Shown here: positions 51,637 to 60,168 of the stretch, one piece after another
Position numbering within the stretch: position 1 is the first letter of the stretch
How the letters are laid out: every line of letters begins with the position of its first letter
NCBI RefSeq assembly: GCF_001536285.1
Contig: NZ_FAOZ01000004.1
Coordinates: 186,001-250,000 of the forward strand
Source: Parafrankia irregularis
Lineage (GTDB): Bacteria > Actinomycetota > Actinomycetes > Frankiales > Frankiaceae
Direction of reading: 5' to 3'
DNA length: 64,000 bases
The notes under the pieces: model-generated
Database searches by the model: none
Told to the model about the DNA's origin: nothing
Seen by the model: the letters and a program-made list of their open reading frames with translations, nothing else
Program-made: the position numbers and the translations under genes

Positions 51637-52287
51637 CTACCAGCGCGCGGGTGCGGGGGAGTCGAGGCGGAGCGGTCGCTGGTAGGCCAGGTCGTGCTGG
51701 TCCCGGGTGCCCTTCAGGTAGCCCTGCCGTTGGAACGCCGGCGTCTGCAGCGCCGAGGCGTCGGCCGTGAGCATGAGCTCGACGGTCGACCGCCGCAGGC
51801 TGATCTTCCAGGTGCCGTCGCGTCGTTCGAGGCGGTCGAGGTAGCGGCCGTTGATCAGGGTCGCGGTCCGGCCGTCGGGGCTGAGCAGGGTGACCAGCAC
51901 GTAGCTTTCGGCGTGCGCGACGTCTCCGTCGATCTCGCAGCTGTGGGTCGTGATGTTGTGCAGGTGCTGCTGTGAGGTGGCCGCGTGCACGGTGTTCGCC
52001 CAGGCGCCGTACTCCGGCCCGGGGTTGGTCTTCGCGCCGTGCTCGTCGACGCCGTCCGGGTGATAGGTGCCCGAGATCAGGTCGAGGTCGTGGCGGTCGC
52101 AGCCACGGGCATGGTCGGCGATGCAGTCGATGATCGCTGTGCGGTCGGTCAGGTACTGGACCTGACGGCGGAGGCCGTCGAGCTCGCCGTGCTCGCTGTT
52201 CTCGCCGTGCTCGCTGTTCTCGCCGTGCTTGCCGTTCTCGCCGTGCTTGCTGTGCTTGCCGTTCTCGCCGTGCTCGTCGTCGGGCAT
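51637..52287 (-). CDS. SnoaL/NTF2-like protein with repetitive N-terminus
   Basis: This 216-aa SnoaL-type cone-fold protein has DRTAIIDCIADHARGCDRHD, DLISGTYHPDGVDEHG, HLHNITTHSCEIDGDVAHAE and NGRYLDRLERRDGTWKISLR. Typical catalytic Asp/His pairs are visible (DRHDLD, HNITTH). Residues 3-34 are an unusual His/Glu/Gly/Asn repeat (EHGENG-like) encoded by an 18-bp array. ATG 52287 follows AGGAG at 4-5 nt and is better than longer frames. It may be a dehydratase or isomerase for a cyclic substrate. Confidence 0.87.
   Translation of the reverse strand: MPDDEHGENGKHSKHGENGKHGENSEHGENSEHGELDGLRRQVQYLTDRTAIIDCIADHARGCDRHDLDLISGTYHPDGVDEHGAKTNPGPEYGAWANTVHAATSQQHLHNITTHSCEIDGDVAHAESYVLVTLLSPDGRTATLINGRYLDRLERRDGTWKISLRRSTVELMLTADASALQTPAFQRQGYLKGTRDQHDLAYQRPLRLDSPAPARW
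52191..52275. repeat. 18-bp tandem repeat coding for (EHGENx)n
   Basis: Four to five degenerate units of CTCGCTGTTCTCGCCGTG type in the N-terminal coding part of the SnoaL-like gene. It stays in frame and gives a hexapeptide repeat. Confidence 0.85.
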
Positions 52288-52361
52288 GCGCGCTCCTTCG
52301 ATGGCCGGAGTCGCTGGCGGGATTCCGGCGGGGTGCGGGCCCTCAGCCCTGCACATCGGGA

Positions 52362-52380
52362 CCATACACATGTATAAAAG
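52362..52380 (-). promoter_or_regulatory. Operator candidate CTTTTATACATGTGTATGG
   Basis: ATACA/TGTAT palindrome with flanking CTTTTA on the reverse strand, 74 bp before the SnoaL-like start. Related to the site at 50283, so the 50357 TetR may bind both. Confidence 0.45.
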
Positions 52381-52480
52381 GATGCGTCCACGATTTTGAG
52401 AGCGTGATTCTCTTGCGCTCGCGGGCTCCGATGAGACCGCGGGCCCGCGAACGCGCTCGGCCCGGCCCCGGGAGGCAGCC

Positions 52481-53404
52481 ATGCGTATCGGTCTGACCGG
52501 AGGCGCGTCGACGCCCGACAAGATCGTCAAGCAGGCCCGCCAGGCGGAGCGGGACGGGTTCCACGCGCTCTGGTACGCCAGCGTCGTCACCGGGGACCCG
52601 CTCGTCGCGATGGCGCTGGCCGGGCGGGAGACGTCCAGGATCGAGCTGGGCACCGCCGTGCTGCAGACCTACCCGTGCCATCCGCTGCTGCAGGCGAACC
52701 GGGCCGCCTCGGTCGTCGCGACCATGGGCCGGCCCGGATTCACGCTCGGCCTCGGGCCGTCGCACGAATCGGTCGTGCGCGACGCGTACGGGATGTCCTA
52801 CGACCATCCGGGGCGCAGCACCGAGGAGTACCTGACGATCCTCGGCCCACTCCTGCGCGGCGAGGACGTCGACTTCCAGGGGCAGGACTGGTCAACCCGC
52901 AGCGCGGGACGGATGACGCCGCTCACCCATCCGGTGCCGGTCCTGCTCGCCGCCCTGTCGCCGCGCCTGCTGCGCATCGCCGGTGAGCTTGCCGACGGCG
53001 TGGTGCTGTGGATGGCCCCGCCGAAGGCCATCGAGACGCACATCGTGCCCCGGCTGTCCGCCGCGGCCTCGGCTGCCGGGCGACCGGCTCCCCGCGTTGT
53101 CGCGGGCCTGCCCGTGGCCGTCCACGATGACCTTGCCGAGGCCCGGGAGGCCACCGCCGCGACCGCTGCCGGGTATGCGGGCATGCCGAACTACCAGCGC
53201 ATTCTCGCTCTCGGTGGCGCCGACACCCCCAGCGACGCCGCCATCGTGGGCGACGAGGCCTCCGTCCGGGCGCAGTTGGAAGCGCTGATCAGCGCCGGCG
53301 CCACCGAGGTCTGGGTGAACATCGTCCCGGTCGGAGACACCCGGGAGGCGCGGGTCGCCTCCCTGCGCCGCACTACCAGCCTGCTGCAGGAGCTCCTCGA
53401 CTAA
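52481..53404 (+). CDS. LLM-class F420-dependent oxidoreductase
   Basis: This 307-aa luciferase-like oxidoreductase has MRIGLTGGASTPDKIVKQAR, DGFHALWYASVVTGDPLVAM, RIELGTAVLQTYPCHPLLQA, FTLGLGPSHESVVRDAYGMS and VPVLLAALSPRLLRIAGELA. The pattern fits F420-dependent members similar to methylene-H4MPT-reductase-like enzymes of actinobacteria. ATG 52481 is preceded by GGGAGG. It is divergent from the SnoaL-like gene and ends about 36 bp before copy 3 of the 54-bp palindrome. Confidence 0.92.
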   Translation: MRIGLTGGASTPDKIVKQARQAERDGFHALWYASVVTGDPLVAMALAGRETSRIELGTAVLQTYPCHPLLQANRAASVVATMGRPGFTLGLGPSHESVVRDAYGMSYDHPGRSTEEYLTILGPLLRGEDVDFQGQDWSTRSAGRMTPLTHPVPVLLAALSPRLLRIAGELADGVVLWMAPPKAIETHIVPRLSAAASAAGRPAPRVVAGLPVAVHDDLAEAREATAATAAGYAGMPNYQRILALGGADTPSDAAIVGDEASVRAQLEALISAGATEVWVNIVPVGDTREARVASLRRTTSLLQELLD

Positions 53405-53440
53405 CGCCTGCCCGGTAGCCCGGTAGCCCGTTTGTCAAGT

Positions 53441-53494
53441 CGCAAGAGTGAACGATTCGGGTCGTTCCGGCGACCGAAATCCTTCTTTCTTGCG
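53441..53494. repeat. 54-bp imperfect palindrome, copy 3
   Basis: Starts CGCAAGAGTGAACGATTCGG and ends CCTTCTTTCTTGCG, with centre GGTCGTTCCGGCGACC. Same length as copies 1 and 2. It lies 36 bp downstream of the LLM gene. Confidence 0.75.
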
Positions 53495-53677
53495 GATCAC
53501 CAAGTGAATCTCTGCCCTTTTTGAGATGAAATGTCGGTGCTGCGCGGCGGTGCGGCGGGATCATCGTTGGGTGGTGGCCGTGGGTCGGGTGTGGCCGCGT
53601 GGGGCGGGCGCCGCCCGTGGGTCGGGCGGACGTATCGTCACGAACGGTTGCCGCGCCGGCACCCTTCCTGGCACGCT

Positions 53678-53700
53678 GCAATTTGTCGTATGCAAATTGC
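53678..53700. promoter_or_regulatory. Paired GCAANTTG sites upstream of the XRE gene
   Basis: GCAATTTGT at 53678 and GCAAATTGC at 53692, a 14-bp step. They lie about 75 bp before the XRE start. The same pair with the same step occurs at 54820-54842, supporting a real operator. Confidence 0.6.
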
Positions 53701-53775
53701 GCATCCGGCCTCCCGGTGGAGTTGAATCCGTCAGGATGAGTACCGACCCAGGGCAGGGAAGGTGAGGCGGCCGCC

Positions 53776-54630
53776 ATGGCGACCAACGCCGTCGTCGCGC
53801 GCAGACGACTTGCGCTGAGCCTCCGGGAACGGCGGCTGCGGGCCGGCCTGACCTTGGAGGAGATGGCCCGCCGGATGGAGTGCTCGCCAGCCAAGATCAG
53901 TCGGATGGAGACCGGGCGCACCGGCGTGCGCGTCGCCGACCTGCGAATGATCGCCGACGTGCTCGGGCTCGGGCCGGCCGACCACGAGGCGATGATCGAG
54001 CTGGTGCGCCAGGCCCGAGGTCGGGAATGGTGGCATGAGTTCGCCGACATCGTCCCCGAGGGGTCGGCCACGCTTTTCGGCCTCGAGGACGGCGCGCCGG
54101 CCATCAGCCAGCACAGCACGTCGATCGTGCCCGGCTTGCTGCAGACCCCCGAGTACGCCCGCGCACTGATCTCCTCGGTGGAGGGGATCACCGCCGACCT
54201 GGTTGAGCGGCGCCTGGCGCTGCGGCTGCGTCGCCAGCACCTGCTGGACCGTCCACAGCCCCCGCGGCTGGACATCGTCCTGGACGAGGCCGTGCTGTGC
54301 CGGGTGATCGGTGGCGCCGAGGTGATGGCTGGCCAGTGCCGCCATCTGCTCGCGCGTGCCGCGGCCCCGCATGTGGTCCTCCGGGTGGTGCCGTTCGACG
54401 CCGCCACGCACGCCGCGGAGGGCGTCGGTTTCATCATCTTCGAGTTCGACGGCGAGGAGGATGTGATGACTCCGGTCGTCTTCGCCGAGCAGCTGAGCCG
54501 GAGCACCTTGATCGATGACCCTGATGAGGCGGGCGGCTACCGGACCGCGCTTGCCGGCGCGCGCAGCGCCGCGCTGACGCCGGAGCGCTCCCTCGAGCTG
54601 ATCGCCGCGCGGGCCGCCGGGCTGCGCTGA
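53776..54630 (+). CDS. XRE regulator with DUF5753
   Basis: This 284-aa actinobacterial regulator has an N-terminal helix-turn-helix, LRAGLTLEEMARRMECSPAK then ISRMETGRTGVRVADLRMIA. A DUF5753 module follows with ISQHSTSIVPGLLQTPEYAR and VLRVVPFDAATHA. It is of the kind that works with DUF397 partner proteins in development or stress control. A DUF397 gene lies convergent at 54942. ATG 53776 has GGAAGG/GAGG upstream. Flanking GCAANTTGC pairs are likely its own operators. Confidence 0.93.
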   Translation: MATNAVVARRRLALSLRERRLRAGLTLEEMARRMECSPAKISRMETGRTGVRVADLRMIADVLGLGPADHEAMIELVRQARGREWWHEFADIVPEGSATLFGLEDGAPAISQHSTSIVPGLLQTPEYARALISSVEGITADLVERRLALRLRRQHLLDRPQPPRLDIVLDEAVLCRVIGGAEVMAGQCRHLLARAAAPHVVLRVVPFDAATHAAEGVGFIIFEFDGEEDVMTPVVFAEQLSRSTLIDDPDEAGGYRTALAGARSAALTPERSLELIAARAAGLR

Positions 54631-54714
54631 CCCGCCGGGCTGTGCCGGTCTGCACAGACCTGTACGGACCGGCGCTGACCTGCGGCCTGCCTCTTGACCC
54701 GCCGGGGGTACCTG

Positions 54715-54757
54715 GGCTCGCCGCCGTCCCTCTCCCCGTGTGGGACGGCGGCGAGCC
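54715..54757 (+). terminator. Perfect 16-bp stem after the XRE gene
   Basis: GGCTCGCCGCCGTCCC and GGGACGGCGGCGAGCC with an 11-nt loop, 84 bp past the XRE stop and followed by TTGCG. It probably terminates the XRE transcript. Confidence 0.8.
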
Positions 54758-54819
54758 TTGCGTCCGGCCGGACGTCTCGGTGGCGGTTGGCCAGATTGCC
54801 GACCAGGCGGAAGCCTCGC

Positions 54820-54842
54820 GCAACTTGCGAGATGCAACTTGC
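54820..54842. promoter_or_regulatory. Paired GCAACTTGC sites between XRE and DUF397 genes
   Basis: Two perfect GCAACTTGC 9-bp palindromes at 54820 and 54834 with a 14-bp step. They are followed by TATTGCGGATGCG, like the sequence after the first pair. The position is downstream of both convergent genes, so it may drive an antisense RNA or be a second binding platform. Confidence 0.6.
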
Positions 54843-54941
54843 AAGCTGCAGTATTGCGGATGCGTCCACCGATCTCAACGAAATGCCGGTCGTGGCCGGA
54901 TGAACTGTGCGACCGGCCGGGTTGGCCGGCCCTCAGGTGAC

Positions 54942-55211
54942 TCAGATCAGCGGCAGCTCGAACTCACCGTTACGAACGCCGCGAAGGAACGCCTCCCATT
55001 CCTCGGGAGTGAAGCGCAGGACCGGCCCGTCGAGGTCCTTCGAGTCGCGCACGCCGACACCACCCGGCTCGAGCTGCACGTCCACACAGGTGTCCGCGGC
55101 GCCCTGACAGAAGCTGCTGCGCAGCCAGGCGCGGTCGGCGGAGGCAGCGGCAGCGGCGGGGGCGGAGGTGACGGGATGCGACGCGCTGTCCAGGTGCGCG
55201 GGGCGGAACAT
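54942..55211 (-). CDS. DUF397 protein
   Basis: This 89-aa DUF397 domain protein has WLRSSFCQGAADTCVDVQL, then GGVGVRDSKDLDGPVLRFTP and EEWEAFLRGVRNGEFELP. A short Ala-rich leader replaces the usual tight N-terminus. ATG 55211 has AGGAG 6 nt upstream. In Streptomyces, DUF397 proteins act with XRE/DUF5753 partners; the partner here is convergent at 53776. Confidence 0.92.
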   Translation of the reverse strand: MFRPAHLDSASHPVTSAPAAAAASADRAWLRSSFCQGAADTCVDVQLEPGGVGVRDSKDLDGPVLRFTPEEWEAFLRGVRNGEFELPLI

Positions 55212-55348
55212 GAACACTCCTTGATGGAAGGCCGGGACGATCGGCCGAGGCGGAGCGAGTCTCGCGGGCTCCGGACCACCGTCGGTGGACACTACGATCA
55301 CACCTTTTCGTGGCCTGTTCCGAAAGGCTGCGCTGGCGCAGTGTCCGG

Positions 55349-56101
55349 TCAGCGCAACCAGGCCGGTGTGCGGCGATAGGCCGCGAACGCGGGCGGTGCG
55401 AGGTAGCCGGCCTGGACGAGGACGTAGAGGTAGTCGGGGTTGGTCAGCCCCACCCGGCGGTGCAGGCCCAGCCGTACCGCCCGCTCGTGGACGTGTCGGA
55501 GCCGTTCCCGTACCGCGCTCTCGCCGATACCGAGGCGGCGGGCGGCGGCGTCGAGCTGCATGGGCTGTGCGGGCAGCCGCGGCGGCCACTGCAGCAGCTC
55601 GTTGAAGACCAGCCGCACCGCCTCCTCCTGCGGGCCGGACAGTGGCAGCGGAGGCTCGGGGCTGACGGTCCAGGTGGTCGTGGGCGGTTGGGCCCGCGGG
55701 CCCTGGGTCGTCACCGTTGCGGTGTCCGCTTCCAGCAGCAGCCAGTGATGGGCCGGATCACTGGTGTCGGGCCCTTGGCGCTTCGCCCCGCCGAGCAGGC
55801 GGATCGCGAGCCGCGGCCAGCGCAGGAACTGGCGCCCGGTGATGCGCTGCGGCGCCTGGCCCCAGGGGTGCAGCATCGCGCCGTTGAGGTTGAGCACGTT
55901 GATGTCCCAGCCGTCCTCGGCGGCCGTCACCTCGATCGCCTTTCGGGAGATCCCCCGGTTGAGGACCTCGACGCCGAGCCTGAGCTCGCCCTCGCGGCCG
56001 ACGACAAGTGTTCGGCCGACCTCGACGGACAGCCCGACGGGCACACACGACCGGCCGGGCTCGTACTCGTAGGCCAGGATCCACCGCTCACCCGCGCTCA
56101 T
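55349..56101 (-). CDS. FHA-like domain protein with C-terminal winged helix
   Basis: This 250-aa protein has a likely forkhead-associated domain: VEVGRTLVVGREGELRLG, then NRGISRKAIEVTAAEDGWDI and NVLNLNGAMLHPW, giving the R/S/N pattern of phosphothreonine readers. The second half resembles a DNA-binding wHTH with MQLDAAARRLGIGESAVRER. ATG 56101 is chosen; the frame is open further upstream without support. It may respond to a Ser/Thr kinase. No kinase gene is adjacent. Confidence 0.7.
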   Translation of the reverse strand: MSAGERWILAYEYEPGRSCVPVGLSVEVGRTLVVGREGELRLGVEVLNRGISRKAIEVTAAEDGWDINVLNLNGAMLHPWGQAPQRITGRQFLRWPRLAIRLLGGAKRQGPDTSDPAHHWLLLEADTATVTTQGPRAQPPTTTWTVSPEPPLPLSGPQEEAVRLVFNELLQWPPRLPAQPMQLDAAARRLGIGESAVRERLRHVHERAVRLGLHRRVGLTNPDYLYVLVQAGYLAPPAFAAYRRTPAWLR

Positions 56102-56418
56102 CGTGCCGATACCCCGCTCTCCCGACTCCGTTTCGGTGGTTGCCGCGCGAACGGTATTTTTTCGATCCACCGCCTCGCCGGGTCCGGCGGGTGCGCCCGC
56201 GATGGCGGGATGATGCTGGGGTGTAGTGACTCCGCGGGTGGGAGCGTCAGGAGATCCCGACAGGTGTCGGCGGCGCGCGGTTCCGCAGGCGGACGACAGC
56301 CTCAGAAGATCGCCGGTGTCCGCCGATGATCGAGGTGAAACCGCATCGGCTCGGTGAGAGTGGACGACTCGGAAATCCCGGATCGCCGCGGTCGGTTCGG
56401 GCGCCCTGAGGCCGGTCG
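56102..56418. other. Gap upstream of the FHA gene
   Basis: About 317 bp with a T-rich stretch (GGTATTTTTTCG, about 56152-56163) that reads as an A-rich promoter segment for the FHA gene. No gene or strong palindrome is seen. Confidence 0.5.
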
Positions 56419-58128
56419 TCATACCTGGTGGGTGGTGACGGATTGCCCGCCCCCGGCCTGCTTGGCCTTGTACATGGACATATCCGCGGCGTTCAGCAGG
56501 CGGTCCGGACTGGTGCGGCCCGCGTCCGAGATGGCGACTCCCGCGCTGGCGGTCACCGTGTGGAGGACGCCCTCCACCGAGATCGCCTCGCCCAGGCGGG
56601 CGATGACCCGGCGGGCCAGCCGCTCCATCTGGCCGCGGTCGCGCACCTCGGTGCAGACGATGGCGAACTCGTCCCCGCCCAGCCGGCCGACGAGATCGGT
56701 GGGCCGGACGGCCCCTGACAGGCGGTTGGCGACGGCGCGCAGAACGGCGTCCCCGGCTGTGTGGCCGTGGTTGTCGTTGATTGTCTTGAAGCCGTCGAGG
56801 TCGAGGAAGATAACCGCGACGGAACGGCCCTGGCCGCGGGAGGGGTCGAGGGCCTGGCCGAGGTGGTCGAGGAGCGCTGCGCGGTTGGCCAGCCCGGTCA
56901 GGTCGTCGTGCTGGGACCGGTACCGTAGCTGGCGTTCCGCGGCCAGCCGCGTGGTGGCGGAGACCAGGACGTCCGCGATGGCCCGAACATGTTGTTCGTC
57001 GTCCGCGACGTCCACAACGTCCGCGGGTGCGCCGGCGGTGTCGGTAGTGGTGTCGGTGTCGGCGCCGGTGCTGGGCCGCTGCACCACGACGACCCGTGCC
57101 GACCGGCGGCCCTGCCCCGCGCCCGCCACCAGTGTCTGCCAGCCTGGGACGACGGACGCGTACCGGATGTCGCCGGCCGCGGGGGTGTCACTGGTTCCGG
57201 CGAGGTGGGCGGCCACGAGGCTGGCCCAGCCGGGGGGTGGGCCCAGCGCCGCTCCGGGCACCGTGCAGGCCATCGGAGCCGTACAGCCGACATCCCACAG
57301 TGAGACGTGCGCGTTCAGTGAACCGGCGAGTGTTCGCACTGCCAGGCGCCACAGTGCGGCCGAGTCGGCGGTCTCAAGAGCCTGATGGGCGAACCGCGCG
57401 ACGACGGCCTGTCGGGTGCGGGTCCGCTCACGGGCCGTGACATCCACCCCCACCCCGACCATCCGGGTCACCTTGCCGTGGGCGTCCAACAACGGGGTGA
57501 GGCTGACATCGACCTGGCCGCCGACGGCGGCGGCGGTGGTACGTGCGACGACGTGGCCGGACTGCGCGTCGCGCAGAAGCTCGATGAGCTCCTTCTCGTC
57601 GGCGAAGACCTCGAAGACGGAGGAGACCGTCGACTGTGCCAGCCCGGCGACAGCTCCCGGGGCGATACCACCGCCACCGATCAGCACCCGCCCGGAGGCG
57701 TCCAGCAACGCGAAGCTGACCGGGCTGTGGGCGAGGATCGTCTGCACCTGCTCGCGCAGCAGGTCGCCGTCGGCGCGGTCCTGGAGGAAGCACGCGCAGT
57801 CAGCGCGTCCGGGCCCTGATGCCAGTCTGGTCATCACGACCGGCATCGCGGAGCCGCCCGGCCGCCGGATCACCATGGCGTGGCGGTCTGGCGAGGAGTG
57901 CTGGTCGCGAGGGAGCAGCTCGTCCCACTCGTCGAAGGACAGCTGGGACATCAGCGGGGTGCCGAGCAGTTCGGGCCGGTCTCGGTCGAACAGGGCGACC
58001 GCGCGGTTGTTGAGATAGGAGATGCGCTCGTCCGGCGGGGTGACCACTACGACGCCGACCGGCAGGTCGTCGACCAGCTTGCGCCATCGCACTGTTCCTC
58101 CCGCCGCCCCGCCGGGTTTCCCATCCAT
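56419..58128 (-). CDS. PAS/GAF-type diguanylate cyclase
   Basis: This 569-aa protein has two PAS-like modules (about residues 10-110 and 125-240, ending VGVGVDVTARERTRT), a GAF-like region (about 250-400) and a C-terminal GGDEF domain. The active site GRLGGDEFAIVCTE is intact and RPTDLVGR supplies the RxxD inhibitory site at the standard distance. It should make c-di-GMP and be product-inhibited. No transmembrane segment is visible, so it is likely a cytosolic sensor. ATG 58128. It is the last gene of a same-strand pair with the binding protein at 58222. Confidence 0.92.
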   Translation of the reverse strand: MDGKPGGAAGGTVRWRKLVDDLPVGVVVVTPPDERISYLNNRAVALFDRDRPELLGTPLMSQLSFDEWDELLPRDQHSSPDRHAMVIRRPGGSAMPVVMTRLASGPGRADCACFLQDRADGDLLREQVQTILAHSPVSFALLDASGRVLIGGGGIAPGAVAGLAQSTVSSVFEVFADEKELIELLRDAQSGHVVARTTAAAVGGQVDVSLTPLLDAHGKVTRMVGVGVDVTARERTRTRQAVVARFAHQALETADSAALWRLAVRTLAGSLNAHVSLWDVGCTAPMACTVPGAALGPPPGWASLVAAHLAGTSDTPAAGDIRYASVVPGWQTLVAGAGQGRRSARVVVVQRPSTGADTDTTTDTAGAPADVVDVADDEQHVRAIADVLVSATTRLAAERQLRYRSQHDDLTGLANRAALLDHLGQALDPSRGQGRSVAVIFLDLDGFKTINDNHGHTAGDAVLRAVANRLSGAVRPTDLVGRLGGDEFAIVCTEVRDRGQMERLARRVIARLGEAISVEGVLHTVTASAGVAISDAGRTSPDRLLNAADMSMYKAKQAGGGQSVTTHQV

Positions 58129-58221
58129 CGGGACCTACCCAGGGCTACGCGGGGGCTATCGCGCCGCTGAGGCTGTCCGCCCGGTGCGTACTGGTCAGGG
58201 GCCGGGCGGACACCGGACGTG

Positions 58222-59544
58222 TCAGGACACGGGCTGCACCTGCCCGCAGATCGGGGCGTCTCCGACGACCTCGAAGTTCTGCCCGCTGGAGTCCACCCGG
58301 ACAAGGTTCAGGCAGGCGCTCGGCAGCGTGTAGTCGGTCAGGTTCGCGGCCGGGCGCACCAGGCCGCCCGCGTCGTACTGCAGGACCGAGCGCAGCGCGC
58401 CGATGAAGCCGTCCCGGGTCGGGCAGGCCCCGGCCGCGTTCAGGCCGCGCAGCATCAGGTCGGCTGCCAGCCAGCCGTTGAGTGCCAGCTGGCCCTGCTG
58501 CGTGGAGACCTCGGGGGCGTACTGCGTGAGCGCCGCGTAGAACTCCTGGTGGGCGGGCAGCTGCAGCTCGAACGGCGCGGTCACCTGCGCGACGTACATG
58601 CCCGCGTACGCGCTGCCGCCGGACCGCAGGGTCTCCTTGTCGTACCCGTTGGGGAACAGCGGGACGGTGATCTGCGCACCCTGTGCCCTGAGCGCCGGTG
58701 CGAGCCCGGCCCAGATCTCAGGGGTGATGACACCGGTCACGATGTCGGCCTTGCTGCTGGCGATGGCCCTGGCCAACGTGGTCATGCTCAGGAGCGGGTC
58801 GAGCTGGAGATTCTGGTAGACGGTCTGGATGCCCTCCCGCTGCATGCTGGCGGCGATGGTGGTGGCCAGCTCCTGCGACGAGGGAACTCCTACCACCGCG
58901 AGCACCGCCGCCCGGGTGCCACCCAGGTTGTGGGCGATCTGGCCCCACGCGCTGGTCACCGCGCCCTGGCTCAGCAGCGAGCTCCAGGTGAACATGTTCC
59001 GGTGCTGGGTCCAGGCGACGGAGGGCCCGACTCCGGTGACCGGCACGCCCTGTTCTTCCAGGTACTGGGCTGAGCTGCCCTCGGCTACCGACGCCTCCAC
59101 GACGGAGAAGACCTGTTCCCCCTCGACGAGTCGCTGGGCCTCGGTGCGGTTGCTGTCCGCGGACGCCTGGTCATCCGCCCAGATGGTGCTGATCTCGCGG
59201 CCGTGGACCCCACCGCGGGAGTTCTCGAGCGCGAAGCGGGCCGTGATCCCGCCGCGAAATCCCTGGAACGACGACGAGAAAGGCCCCGTGTCCGGGTACA
59301 TGACGCCGACCTTGACGGCATCCTGTGTCACCCCCGGTGAGGTGCATGCCTGCGCGGCTTCGCCACCGTCCTTGTCCGCGCCGCCGCCCGTGCAGGCGCC
59401 CGCGACCATCACTGCCGCGCTGAGCAGGGTGGCAGTCACCGACCTGCGTAACCTTCGTCGTCGGTCCCGAGGAGAGCCGGTGCCGACGGTACGACTACGG
59501 GCACCGTTCCCCTCTTCCGGCGCGGCGGTACGCGGCGTGTGCAC
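58222..59544 (-). CDS. Branched-chain-type ABC substrate-binding lipoprotein
   Basis: This 440-aa lipoprotein precursor has an Arg-rich start (SPRDRRRRLRRSVTATLLSA) and lipobox VAGACTGG. The mature type-1 binding fold shows VKVGVMYPDTGPFSSSFQGF, GGVHGREISTIWADDQAS and LVEGEQVFSVVEASVAEGSS. Residues LNGWLAADLMLRGLNAAGAC match the C-terminal lobe. It precedes the cyclase gene by 93 bp on the same strand, which could tie ligand sensing to c-di-GMP; that is speculative. GTG 59544 is the start. No permease gene is near. Confidence 0.9.
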   Translation of the reverse strand: MHTPRTAAPEEGNGARSRTVGTGSPRDRRRRLRRSVTATLLSAAVMVAGACTGGGADKDGGEAAQACTSPGVTQDAVKVGVMYPDTGPFSSSFQGFRGGITARFALENSRGGVHGREISTIWADDQASADSNRTEAQRLVEGEQVFSVVEASVAEGSSAQYLEEQGVPVTGVGPSVAWTQHRNMFTWSSLLSQGAVTSAWGQIAHNLGGTRAAVLAVVGVPSSQELATTIAASMQREGIQTVYQNLQLDPLLSMTTLARAIASSKADIVTGVITPEIWAGLAPALRAQGAQITVPLFPNGYDKETLRSGGSAYAGMYVAQVTAPFELQLPAHQEFYAALTQYAPEVSTQQGQLALNGWLAADLMLRGLNAAGACPTRDGFIGALRSVLQYDAGGLVRPAANLTDYTLPSACLNLVRVDSSGQNFEVVGDAPICGQVQPVS

Positions 59545-59764
59545 AGGAAGCCCCCCACCTGGTGATGCTGGTCGCAGAACTGTCAGTTCGAGGTTCGCGG
59601 ACTATATCGACCAGACCGGGGCGTGGGGTATCCCATCGGGGCAGGTCAGGGCCATCGGGCTGCTGATCAGCGGTCTCCCGTGGGGCTGCGTTTACGCCCG
59701 GGGACTTCCGAACAGACCTGCGTCAGGTGCAGGACGCCGGGCCGCGACGTGGGAGGTTCCGCCG

Positions 59765-60163
59765 ATGATGGCTTTTGGGCCGCGGAGGCCCTGTGACCTG
59801 GGCCGTCGAAGTGACCCGGATCGTCGGAGTGACCTCGGCGGTCGGAGTGACGTCGGCCGTCGGAGTGACCTGGGCCGTCGGAACGGACGGGTCCGGTCAG
59901 CCCTGCTGCTGGCGGCGGGGCTCGGGGCGGGTTTCGCCGGCGGGCGCATCACTCGTGCGCGCGCCCCGGTGGGAAGAGCGCCTGGTGGTGCACTGGCCTC
60001 GGTCGGGGCCGGCGCCGAGCCGACCGATCCGGTGTCGCCGCTGCGCTTCGGGGATCAGCCCGATCTGCTGGCCACCGAGGATGCCGCGAGCCCGCCGTTC
60101 GAAGGACTGTCCGCCAACACCCGTTTCGCCAACGAGGTCCTCGGTGCGGACATGTCAGACTGA
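59765..60163 (+). CDS. Small membrane protein with repeat N-terminus
   Basis: This predicted 132-aa protein has GGGAGG 8 nt before ATG 59765. The first 40 residues are a hexapeptide-type repeat (GRRSDLG-like) encoded by five 18-bp units. A hydrophobic segment, VRSALLLAAGLGAGFAGG, follows, then an acidic tail LLATEDAASPPFEGLSANTR. It ends 5 bp before the dtd gene and may be co-expressed with it. I do not recognise a family, and the repeat region makes coding status less sure. Confidence 0.55.
   Translation: MMAFGPRRPCDLGRRSDPDRRSDLGGRSDVGRRSDLGRRNGRVRSALLLAAGLGAGFAGGRITRARAPVGRAPGGALASVGAGAEPTDPVSPLRFGDQPDLLATEDAASPPFEGLSANTRFANEVLGADMSD
59793..59882. repeat. 18-bp tandem repeat, five units
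   Basis: Units of GTGACCTGGGCCGTCGGA type at 59793, 59811, 59829, 59847 and 59865, each with 1-4 changes. In frame within the small gene at 59765. Confidence 0.9.
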
Positions 60164-60168
60164 AGGTC

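Larger units (their letters stand above)
53405..53775. other. Upstream region of the XRE regulator
   Basis: Holds the 54-bp palindrome copy 3, paired GCAAnTTG sites at 53678-53700 and a short upstream frame MSTDPGQGR at 53736-53765, which could be a leader peptide. No larger gene is seen. Confidence 0.6.
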
